DNA from: Linepithema humile
Lineage: Eukaryota > Arthropoda > Insecta > Hymenoptera > Formicidae
DNA length: 64,000 bases
Assembly: GCF_040581485.1 (NCBI RefSeq)
Contig: NC_090128.1
Location: 40,268,931-40,332,930 of the forward strand
Reading direction: 5' to 3'
Shown in pieces: positions 12,305 through 23,799 of this stretch (position 1 is the first letter of the stretch; each line of letters opens with the position of its first letter). The notes below the pieces were generated by a model. The model worked only from the letters and a program-made list of their open reading frames with translations. It was not told the origin of the DNA and searched no databases. Made by a program: the position numbers and the translations under genes.

Positions 12305-13653
12305 CCCGAGTCGAAATTTAGCACCTATATTGAACCTTAATCTTTTATTTTGAGGTAGGCATAAGAGAGTCAAAGTAGATGTTATGCATTGTATCGTATG
12401 TATATAATAGCACCTACTTTGGCGCTACAATATGTCCGAAATTTCCTTTTTTCCTGCTAAAGCTTCAAAGTAGGGTTTAGTTAAAACCCTCCGTTGACCC
12501 GCTTTAGACCCTGAAAATATATAGATTTCTTTTTGCCAGCACTACTTTTATGATATTATCAAGAAATTCTAATGATTGCAAATGTCCACAATAAAGAAAA
12601 ATACTGACTATAATTTTGATTAACGATAATTTTTAATAGCATACAATTTAAAAATATCATTAATCAATACCATTTAGTTGAATTTTATTATCTTTTGAAA
12701 ATTTGTAATTATTAGAAATTTCTTGATAATATCAAAATATAATATCAAAATTCAACTATTGAGTATTAATTTCTAATATTTTAAAAAATTCTATGTTATT
12801 AAAAATTATCATTAATTGAAATTATATAGTTAGTAATTTTTTTTATTATTGTGAAGATTTTTGCAATCATTAGAATTTCTTGATAATATCATAAAACTAG
12901 TGCTGAAAATCCATATACCTTTGTGATTATATTAAAAATATTAAATTAAGATATTAAATATAAAATAAAATATTAAAAACATTACATAATATTTATTGAA
13001 TTAAATATTATTTATTAAGTATATGTAATACATATAGTTAAGAGTATATTATTAAGTATAGTTAACATGCGTTAAAACAAGTTCAGACAGAAATATTTAT
13101 ACAGAAAAAGGTCCAAATTAAGACTGAAACGTTTGATAATATTGTATCACTTAATAAAGCAATAATCAAAATACAACCACATTATGCATATTGCTCGTAT
13201 AGTTTTTCATTCTTATTTGAATTTTAACGAGTACATCTAAAATAGTTAACATTTAATAAAAAAATTAATTTAAAACAATTTTTTTGCGCTGAATCTTTTT
13301 CAGATATCATATCACTATTTTGAAGAAGGAAACGGAAAGGTATCAATATTAATAAAAGTTGGAAATGCAACGAATTAAATATTTTTCTTTATGATTAAAC
13401 ATTATAATAACTTTTATAGGTCGAATTTATCTAGTATATATATATATACTAGATAAAAGTTCGAGGTTTAATGGAGGAGTTCTCTATTAGTAATACAATC
13501 TATTTTGTGAGGCTCTATAGGTTTAAAGTAGTATTTCAACATCAAATTATAGGAGATCAAGTTTTAAAAGAGGAGTTCTAGGTTCTAATTCCGTAAAAAT
13601 AGGTTCATATAGGCTGTATGAGCATTAAAAGAGACGCTAAATTTCGACTCGGG
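12305..13653. mobile_element. AT-rich DNA element with 18-bp terminal inverted repeats
   Basis: CCCGAGTCGAAATTTAGC at 12305-12322 is repeated as its exact inverse at 13636-13653. Further in, subterminal matches recur in inverse orientation (CCTATATTGAACC against GCCTATATGAACC). The interior is very AT-rich with no long open frame, so the element is non-autonomous. I could not fix a target duplication: AA flanks both ends, which is too short to classify it. A palindrome at 12518-12918 lies inside it. Confidence 0.6.
12518..12918. repeat. Palindromic repeat (about 140-bp arms) inside the AT-rich element
   Basis: The arm near 12518-12660 (with ATGATATTATCAAGAAATTC) is mirrored at about 12775-12918, including CAGCACTA near each outer edge. 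A third, weaker copy of the TTTCTTGATAATATCA core sits at about 12717-12736. This may be a MITE nested in the larger element or an integral fold-back part of it. Confidence 0.6.
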
Positions 13654-15821
13654 AAGCAAATGATATTTGCACGATAAGATTCATTCATTAATAATCAATT
13701 ATTCGATAAAACATTACGTGCGACAATCAATCGCGATACGTTAAAAATAAATGCTTGCATCAAATATACAATATAAAGGAGAAGCTTGAATTTCAAGAAA
13801 CCGAAAAACTTGAAAGCGTGCCAAAAGCCTTTCTTATGCACCGATTTCGTCGCGATTTCGTGGCCGGCGGTAATTCGTTTGCAAGGTGCGTGGCGGTAAG
13901 GGACGTTACGCCACGCGAGACGCGAAAGAACGTTAATTACTACTCGTTACGCTCTACACGATGTCGCGGTTGCCGTGAATTATATTCCGCGCGGTGGGGC
14001 CGCGCACGTACGTTAATTTTATACGGCGCGGCGGTGGCGGCTCTCGCAGCCGACCGACCGACCGACCTACCGCACGAAACGAAAGTGCAGTAACCCCACG
14101 GCATACAATTGCAATCGCGCGACCATGAAACCCTCCAGGAGGAAGTCCCGCCAGCGGTGGTTTCGGGTCGTTTCAATATTCAATGAAAATCAGAGCGTTC
14201 GTTGCGCCGCCCGAGCTAGGGAAAAGCATTCGTTTGACGGAAGTACGAAAGAGCGACGTTGCGCGAATGTGAACGTTCCGGGGCGTTCGCGCGATCCTAC
14301 AATGAGATAATATCGCGCGACGAATTACACGAGAAATTATATCGGGCTGATGAAAAATGTCGCGGATTTACCAAGCGTGCGTACGGTCAATAAATTGCAG
14401 GAGTGGCCGCGGGACTTCGTGCGCAACTTCGCGAGACTCCGTAATGTACGCGATAACCAGTTTACACCTCGCGGATAAGCACGATGTAACGATACATGTT
14501 CCTCGCATTAGTTCGCGGTTACATTTGTGCGCGGGCACTCCATGCGCGTGTTCCGCGACGTAAGAACAGATCGATCAACAACGCTGCGAGCCACTACAGT
14601 TGATTAAAGCGATATGTGCGGCGTGCTTCAGTAAGATATATGAACCCTAATGCGACTGTAACAAATGGTGATAATAATTACTGTCTTTTTTTCTTCGCAG
14701 AAAAAAATTTTGCACGAAATAATTTAAATGAAAATTCTCTTAATGTAATTAAAGAATTTTTGCCCATTCAGGGGGATTATTCGAATACGCGTCAAATTGA
14801 ATGAAGAATACGGTTTTGTTACCTGCTGCAGAATCGATGCTTAATCTCCGACGGCAACAAAACCAACCAATTAGCTAATGTCACGCCTGTAAGACTGCAA
14901 ACAGGCAGTGAGTTCGTCGGATAGATTTATGGACCTTCTCGAACTCGCACTTCGAGGTGGATGCGATTCAGCGGGCGGGTGAATGGGCGATAGAGAGAAA
15001 GAGAGAGTAGTCGCGAGGTTTCCCCCCCTTTCTCCGGAAACAAACGTGGTGGAACGGACGTCGTAAGAGCGGTTCCGTGACGCACACGTACCTCCATCGA
15101 TTGATATAGGTCCTCGACGGAAATTCTAGACTGACCCTGATCGATACCTCGACCCGGGGGCGCCTCGCCCCCTCCCTCCCTCCCCAACTCCCCTACCTGT
15201 CCGCGTACACGAGACGAAAGCAGCATTTATTTCTCCCGGAGTGATTTATTCGTCGGCGCTAGCATTTATTTCGGCGTTTCGACGCGAGACAGCGGCAAGC
15301 TTTTTGGTCCCCGATAAAACCCTTGACGCGTCCCTTGACGCGGGCACGAGACCGCGATCGTGTACCATTTTAGTAATAATGGTTCGCTGGTGTCGCAGGA
15401 ACAAAGGTTCGCAACCTGCTGGCGGTTGTGACATTTTTTTTCCCTCAGTTTTTCTACTTCGGTCGTCGCAGAGCGCACTGAATACATCGTGACGTATAAA
15501 GGAAGGTAAAGAATTATGAAAAAACAATGCTTATCATAATTTCTATCTTTTTGTCGGTGAAATATTCAGTCTTGCTATAATCGCACTGTTATATAGAAGA
15601 AATAACAGAATAATGTGTACGGAAATATGTTTCACATACGCGTGCTATTTTAGAAATAGATCGCGCGCTGCGGAGGCGGGCATCTTTATCAATATATCAA
15701 TTGTCCGATCGCGAAAGCTTAAACTTCCATTAAGATAAATGGGAGCTCGCGCTTTCTGCTCTTAGCGGGTTCACATAGTCAATCTCGTGATTTACGCACG
15801 TATAACCAGCAGCGTCATTAG
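13654..15821. other. Intergenic DNA, no gene supported
   Basis: CpG-rich at 13.8-14.6 kb. Good splice-acceptor-like sequences occur at about 14700 (TTTTTTTCTTCGCAG) and 14831 (TTACCTGCTGCAG), but no donor or long conserved frame goes with them. Confidence 0.5.
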
Positions 15822-15995
15822 ATGTATCGTCGACGATTCAATCAGAACATCATTCCCGAATACCGCGACATGGCTAGGCAAAGCACGCTCAAATTGCTGA
15901 TGAAAGATGAATACCGTTCCACGCTAATTGCTCGTTTGCTACCAAGTTCGACAAAGGCCGAAACCGCGGACCCTCGTTCACGAACGGTATCATAA
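15822..15995 (+). pseudogene. Coding-like segment, copy 1 of a decayed pair (unrecognised)
   Basis: A 57-codon frame containing PEYRDMARQS and LKLLMKDEYRSTL. It aligns at DNA and protein level with 16454-16685, about 670 bp downstream in the same orientation; the shared pattern is E(Y/F)xxxM...K(L)LxxKDEYxS. Upstream similarity continues in another frame, so a frameshift is likely. No family recognised. The paired conservation suggests remnants of a tandemly duplicated gene, but this is inference. Confidence 0.35.
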
Positions 15996-16453
15996 ACACC
16001 ATATTTATTGAACATTCAAATTGAGCAATTCAAACTTTCATACCGCACATACAAAAATATCCGTCATAATTATTTAGCTCGATGTATACGGCAAAAATTC
16101 GAACAAGGAAAAAATATTGTATTCATTAATATTATATATGTCTCAGATTACGGGTGCTTTTATCTAAGAATTCTCTTTGTGTTCCATAAATATTTCTTTT
16201 ATTAAAATAAAATATAAAATATTTTCCTTTTGTTAATGTACAATATTTATTAAATATATAGCGAAAAAATCTAATTGTTTAACGTGGTTTCGTAGCTCAT
16301 ATATAGCAGAAAGATCGTTGCTCAACATTGATATAATCTCATTATCGTGCGAGCCATAATTTTGCAAATCCGTTAAGTCGGACGCAAAAAGAGGTGCTTC
16401 CTGATAATTCAGTGAAACGTCCGTCGAAACTGCACGCGGACGATGTTAATCGC

Positions 16454-16685
16454 TGTGGATTTACATCGCGGTTCTGTACATAATTGCCAGCCGGCTCGGC
16501 CAATCGGAACACCTTAGGTACACAGAATTCGTACACGGCATGGTCTACCGGACCGCCAACAAATTGGTGGCCAAAGATGAATACTGTTCCATGAAGCTGC
16601 GCTAATTGCGCGCCATCGCGGCAAGATCAACAAAGGATCTCGAATCTGTGATATTAGCAACTGCAATCTCATAGTTATGCCATCG
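16454..16685 (+). pseudogene. Coding-like segment, copy 2 of a decayed pair (unrecognised)
   Basis: One frame reads WIYIAVLYIIASRLG (a possible membrane segment), then TEFVHGMVYRTANKLVAKDEY, before a TAA stop. The same frame resumes after it. Just upstream, a different frame reads LPDNSVKRPSKLHADDVNR, which suggests a frameshift. Homology to copy 1 at 15822-15995 is the main support. Product unknown; probably a broken copy. Confidence 0.35.
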
Positions 16686-16799
16686 AGTTAGTCGAGAGTG
16701 GCGCGGGCGACAGGACAGGACGTCCCGATGGACGATAGCATTGTGCCCGTCGTGAACGCGAAATATTCCATGTAACGTTTTTTTCACAGAGCGTGTAAA

Positions 16800-19700
16800 A
16801 GAGACTCTTGAATAAATACGAAAATTTATATTTAAAAAAGTTACATTGTTAAATTATAAAAATGATAATTTTGTAATGCGACACACTTTGAAGATCGTGT
16901 TTCCACGGGATTTCTTACAAGAATTTTTATATACATATTTTATATACACATTTTTATATACATTTTTATATACATATTTATGCAAATTTGTAATAAAAAA
17001 GTATAACACGGATTTCTGATTAGACCAATATGAGAGAGAAAGCATGAGAAAACTGTCTCTATCGTGACGGAGGACCGAATATTCAGCTCTCGTCAGGCGA
17101 AATATCTGAATTAATGTTCGAATGGTCCCTTCGCGCCCCTTTCCGCTTCATAGCCGGTTTCCGTGCTTCCGCGTGTCGGGAACGACAAAGACGAGATACC
17201 GTCCTTCTACTACAGTCGGGCTTTCAATTACCCAGCAATTCCCAACGACGTCCGTTTAATTTCTCGTCTTTCCCACCCGCTATTCCCTTTCTTCATCACT
17301 CTTTACCGCACTTCTGCTCTACGTCTTTCCGTTGCCCACTCTTTAACGTCGCGCGTTATTCCACGAGCTATAAAATTCCGAATTTCAAAATTGCCTTTCC
17401 GCCAAATATTGATAATCGAACGCACACGTACGAGTTACATTTAAATCAGTGTCTCACTGTAACTCATGTGTCTTCGTGTGTTTATAATTCGTGACTATTG
17501 TCTCCAACACAGTTATTACGTTATGCCTGATTTTTTTATTTGCACTTTTAATAAATTATTCAAGTTTTTAAAAGCGAGTATAAATCAGCTCGTCATGGTT
17601 ACTTAAAAAATTTACCGGAATTTCTGCTTTCCTGAAAGAAAGTTTTCTTTTGTTTCACCGAATTACGGCGCGCGAAGATGGAGGGAACGCGAAGTTAAGA
17701 GCGAAGGCTAATGCACGCGAGAGGCAGGAATTACTGTAGAAAAATTAGCATATCTAATATAGAACGGGAGTCAAATATTCTCGCTGCGAGTGGCAGCAGC
17801 TGCTTTTATTTCGGTGGCAAGGCGCACGGTAATTTTCCATCCTGTTCCTTTTTCCGTGTTGCCTATACACGTCGCCGTCCTGTTCTCTTATGGCCGACGT
17901 GGAGTAAATCGTCGCAACGGTTTTTCACTTAAACGTACCATTAAAATTCGAGAAACAAAAATTACAACGACTCTCCTATCGTTGCAACAAACGGCAGGAC
18001 CGAGATTAATGCGAAAGAGCCAAATTTTTTGCGCGCAACTGCGGTCTTCGATTTCGCGGCGCGACGAAAAAGAAGCAATATACACGTTTCTACACGTCGT
18101 TATTCTACTTATGATTATTTCTTCGCGATTATTTTCCTTTAAAACATGTCAACGATATTATTTTTCATTTTTCCAAAATTCATATTATATCTAGGTTAAA
18201 CAATTACTGTGTGATTATTATTATTCTGCAGTTATTACTGCATATGTATGTTGTTAGGTCGTATATTTTATACATTTTGTTTACATTTGATTCCGTTTAT
18301 TTGCGTTTTTTCCCTACATATTGATATTAAATTTACACGGAAAACGATAAATATGAATTATTTAACATATACTCGTAGCTACATTAATCATAGCGTGTTT
18401 GCTCATGCTAATGGATATGCAGTTGGTCGAAGTTTACATGCTAACCAGCAACTTACGACTAGTCCCTGGAAACCGGTTTGCAAATGTCCGACATACCCGA
18501 CATCGCGCGTAATGTTTCGTATGAAAACTCGTATTTCCTAATAGTAGTGCGTAAACAAAAAATAAAATTCTAATTAGAATACATTTTGCTGTCTTCCCTG
18601 TAAACGTGATGAAACATTACTGCGGCAACCACACGCAACAAAGCACGTCGCGTCGCCTAATGTAAAATCCACCACACTTACTATCTCAATTACTCATCGT
18701 TACGCATACAGAGACAATAAGTTCTGCATATGTGCGGTACTAAAAACGGTAGATTGTTAAAATAAATTAAGCGGCGATACATTCGTGCATATAATTATTT
18801 GCAAAATTTGCGGAATAAATTTTCCGTCCTACAGTTCCAATTTGCACACGCGCACGCATGACAGTTGTATAAATTGTCTAAAAAAATTTCAATGCACGTG
18901 CTTTATCTCGCTCACAATTACAAATTGCCGCGTAAGTTGTCGTACGCAGGTTTGGGTGGCATATTGCCGGTGTTCGCGCGCGCGCACGCGCGCAGAAATA
19001 AAGGAGGGAAGAAAATCCCAGCTGTACGATTATGCCGACATCCCTCGCGCGCCCTATTTCTTTCAGTCGCCAAAGTCGTAATTCGTGCGACGGTTTTTCT
19101 GGCGGCGGACCCGCGAAATTTCGGGAAGCAGAAATTATCCGCGACGTCGTCGGCCCAACGCGGTAATAGAGGCGAGATTAATGCGAACCCGTCAAATTTG
19201 TCGTCGGCAGTGACAAAAGGTCGTCGGCGCGCCATTGAATTGTGGAAACCGTGAAAAAAAAAGGCAAAGTTAGTTGGGTTGCGTTTGAAAGGAAGAAAAG
19301 GAAGAAGTCGCGACAGTTTTCCGCTTAGTATTTTCAACTTGAGCCAATCTCATTTTCGCGCTGCGGCGTCCTCAACCCTTTCTCGTAGCCCTTCGAACTT
19401 GTGATCATCTGCTACTCGTCTTCCGCCCGTTTCCGACAAAACGTGCACGATTGCTTCAATTCTGAAGCGGAAGATTTTTACTTCGAAAAATTCAATTCGA
19501 AATGTTGTTAAGAACAATATCAATGTAAAAATTCATATCAATCAATAATTAATTGTGACTGTTTCGTGTCACAATTTTCCTACGTGGATATGCATCGTCC
19601 TCATTCTTATTCTCCTCGTCGATACTCTGATTTTCGCTCCAGCGCAAAGATTATACCCTCCGGAAATCACTGAAGCTATGCCTTAGACTCGTGCACCGGC

Positions 19701-22700
19701 ACTGCTTTCCCTCCGTCCTGCGCGGTCTCTGATATCTCGATTTTTACGATTCTAAATTCTTAGTGTGTCGCACAGCGTCCCAGACCGCGAAACCACATAG
19801 CTAGCGGAAGCGCCGGGAGGCAGAAAAATAATTCGAGCATCGGGGATTTTTACGGATTCTCGCATACCCGTCTAGCCGCGAAATCTTTGAAGTTGCACTG
19901 CGGTAATTCCAGATTTATTTTCACAATTTGCTCTCGCGCGGCGTATACCGCGTGTGTACTTTTTAAAATGTCGGATATACAAATTTAGTATTTCGTAATT
20001 AGCATTTAATTTCAAAGAAAGTATAAACGTGATATGTGATATGAGATTTTTAATTTATCCCTCTTCAAAATTGTTTCTCTCTGTATTTAAAAAATGTGCA
20101 CGTTACTCAAAATTCACCATTTAAATGCGCCCATAGGCTTATTCGAAGTGATTAATTAATAACAAATAAGCATTAAAGTATGGAAATGATTAAAGTACGA
20201 AATAATGCACACCACGGCAAATTACGTCAAAATTTAACGCGAGCTAATGCGCTCCTAATTAATTCCGCGTTTCCATAACGCCGATCGTTTAACGAGGGAC
20301 TGCATTGAAATTCAAAGGTGTACTTTCCGACTGCATGTGTATACGTGCTTTCTTTTCCGCTCGCTCATTAACCTTACCAGCATTAAACAATTATTCGGCT
20401 ATCGCAGTTTGCTTAACCTTTCGTTTCGCCAACCGGGCAGATTATATCGCGCTCAAAGGCAAACAGAATTATTCTTTTCCCGCTCTGCATGCCCCTTCAT
20501 AACTGGTTATTATTTTATTCGGTCTCGCAGTCCCTCCACGGGGACCCGTTGGGTCACCGTTTCTAAAACGCTTCCAATTATACCGACCGTGCTTTGCGTC
20601 GGGTAATTTCAACAACCCCGACAAAATTTCATGAATTATTTCCTCCTTACATTCAGCATCGTTTGATATTCCGCCCTCCCGCCGCGGAATTTAATGGGCC
20701 GATGGATCGTTCGTAAAATAATTGGCCGAACGGTCGACAAGGAGAAATATAAGTGCGTCAGTGAATGACCATTGAATCAATGGACGCTAAATTGACTGAG
20801 AGATCTGCAGATAGGAAGAACGGAGAAAAAGGGAGAAAGAAATCGGGGAACGTGAAATACTTTGTATATCTTTGCCGTTATATTTTTATGGAGCGTTCCA
20901 TAAACTTTCTAGCGCCCGTTCCGCATAGATATGAAAATTTTACCTTCTGGGCGGCGCCTTCGCGCGAATAATTTCATCCGCATAAAAATGTAAAACGCTT
21001 AAGATTTAATATAGTCCGTCCGGAGCGTGATTGCAATTTAATCGCATTTTTCCGAGATTATCGTCATCAACACTTTCCCGACGACGTCAAGATCCCCGAG
21101 GGCTGTTACAGCTGCGACGACGTCAAGAGGTGGCGAGCAGATTTGTCGCGCCCGCGCGCGCGAGTGAGAGAGAGAGAGAGAGAGACAGAAAGCGATAACT
21201 TGCAGCGCTGACTGTACCACGAGATACTTATCTTCTGAACTGGGTCAATTAGAGGGTAGGCCGCGAAAACCCAACCCCCCGGCGATGCCCGCTTTTAGGA
21301 CGGCGTGTTTAAAGAAAGAAAGGGGCGGTACAGAAGACAGATGACGAGGGGATAGATTAATGGATAATGAAAAAGAAACCCCCTCCCCCCCCCCCTTCCG
21401 CCGTGATCAGCCTCATCTCGTTAAACGAATTAACTTCTTCCGAAGGGTGGCGTGCATAGGATGTGCCATCAATAACGTATTAGGAAACTCTTGGAAGAGA
21501 AAATGTTATGCAATTACGTGAGCGATTACCGGTTGTTACGCGGGTTGATATTATCGATGTTTATTCCGCGACGCGAGATAAGAAGAGTCATCGTGCCTTT
21601 ATTCGCAGTTTACTGCGATAGGTGCTGAGATTCTCGCAAACGAAAGGAAGAAAATTGCGGCGCGAAGATAACGGAATATTATTGCCCGTATTTCTCGCCC
21701 GTATCTTTCTTTATGACTTCTCGATTGTTGCCGGGTGTATCATTCATATTGCGCGGATTTATCGCGCGCGCTTATTACCTTAACTGCGCGAAAGGAGAGA
21801 TCCGGGCAAACCTCGATCCCTCGGAATTTTTTGTGTGAATATTTTTGTAAATGTACAAGTCGTACTTCCGTCGAGAATGTGTAACGGCCCTCGTTACTCC
21901 CGTACTCGCCATCCCGCCCGGTCCATTACGGCAGAACCGAAATTTCGCTCGGACCACATCGTACGGCGCGCGGTAGGTAAAGGTATACACGCTCATATAT
22001 CCGTCCGTCTCTCCGCTCTCGGTATCGACCTCGCTATCAGGATTTTCGCTTCCAATTTTCCCAAGGAATCCGTGATTAACGAGACACCCGGCTGTACCGA
22101 AATACTCGACGGTACAAAGCCGAACCTTAATCGGGATTTCGCGCGATGTACCTATAGTCCTGCGGAGCGACGCAAACAAATAACTGCAACGTTAAGAGTA
22201 ACACACTCGCGCCTCGCATAAACGCGCGCTTTCGGGCGAAACAACGCACTGCCCAAATACAGACCAAACACTTCCTCGTAGTTCTGGGAAAAGATAAACC
22301 GAGATATCCGGTATTTGCCTCGCGAACGGAATCGTTTCACTATTCAAACCCGCGCGTTACTTTCGCCTGAAAAGCGGAGCGTACATAAATGAAGAACAGG
22401 TAAATACAAAGAGTAGCGATGGCGGACTAGCCGAGCCGTAATTTCTAAGCCTTCAATAAGCTTGACGGACGTTTCCACGAGATGGTATAAATTTAATATA
22501 TTTTATACATATTTATAAACTCTATATATTCTGTACATTAAATATATAATACACAGAAATATATCATATTTATTACCCCAAATTAATCCTTTGAAAAATT
22601 CACAATCGTAAAAAAAGAACCGTCACTGGTGGTTGAACATTAAAAGCTTTCTCGGTTTCTGCGAAACATCGAATCTGCCAGTCCGATTCCAGCAATTTCA

Positions 22701-23500
22701 CCGCCAAACGCTATCCAACTTCCCTCGTTCCTTCTCTACACTGCTATTACGTTCGCTCGTATTATACGTCCGCTTTGCTCTCTTAAGGAACTCATTTTCA
22801 GTTATTTAGACAAACTCCCGCGTTTCCGACGGCGCGAAAGAAAACCGGCTTTCGATGCAAAGAAAACGGAGAGGAAAATTGGCTTGGAGTGGAGCAACTA
22901 GCGAACGAGATGGGAGAGTGAATCGGTTGCCGTTTCATTGGCCGAGTTAAAGCCGCAGCTGCACACAAGCATCGCAGCTGCAGTTGCGAGCAGCAAGCGG
23001 TAAACGAGCCACGAAAGGAGATGACAGAGAGAGAGAGAGAGAAAGAGAAGAAGAGAGACTTCGAGAAGTCAGACGTGAAAAAAACCAAACCGTCGTGATA
23101 CTGCGCCTTTGGGGTTAAAGCTGTTCTCTCTTTCTCTCTCTCTCTCCACACCTTCTCAAAGGCAAAGTTAGCTTTCGGTTCGAGGTCAACGCAAACATTT
23201 CGGGAACTCCCGGTCCGATGCACCACCGACGAAACACACTGCGGATGCTGGATGCAGATGTTTTGCAGCTTCAGCAGCTCGCGCACAACGCGAGAAACGA
23301 CGCATAAATGTGCGGCGCGGACGTGGCGTAATGTAAGTGCGTACTGCAGCGCGCGCTCCATCTCTCTTTCTCTCTCTCTCTCGGCCTCTGCACAGAGATG
23401 AGTGCTTCGCGTAAAAGCGGAGCAAGACGCGAACCTCGGCCGGGATAACGCAATTTGTAAGGCGCGGGCTTTTAATCCGCTCGGCGCGATAAATCTGTTA
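16800..23500. other. Intergenic DNA, no gene supported
   Basis: Alternating AT- and GC-rich blocks with only short frames. TATACATATTT repeats at 16920-16985. GA-rich (21170-21190, 23025-23060) and CT-rich (23125-23150, 23362-23384) runs. C run at about 21381-21395. Nothing family-like on either strand. Confidence 0.55.
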
Positions 23501-23754
23501 ATTTAATCGTGCCAAGTAGTGTCAGCATTTTAATTAACCTTGTAATTAAGCGCCAAAGTAGTTTAACGGGAAAGGGGGCAAAGGGGGGTTTAATTATCCG
23601 GAATCGGAGCGCGGTAAATACACCGGCGACCGACGAGCCACGGCCGAGTGGCCACCGAGGGTCTCTCTCGTATCGTTAGGAAATAGTTTTTCGCAAAACG
23701 ACGGCATAGCGCGCGCGGCCGTCGATAACGCTTCTTTTATTTTGCGGCGCCGGA

Positions 23755-23790
23755 GCCGCCGCCGCCGCCGCCGCCGCCGCCGCTGCCGCC
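23755..23790 (+). repeat. (CCG)n trinucleotide repeat
   Basis: About 12 CCG units with one CTG interruption. It lies in GC-rich sequence, not in a supported coding frame. Confidence 0.9.
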
Positions 23791-23799
23791 TTCCTTAGA

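Noticed and set aside
14350..14481. 43-codon frame starting MKNVADLPS
   Set aside because: Reads plausibly but is short, unsupported by any homology or splice context, and is expected by chance in GC-rich DNA.
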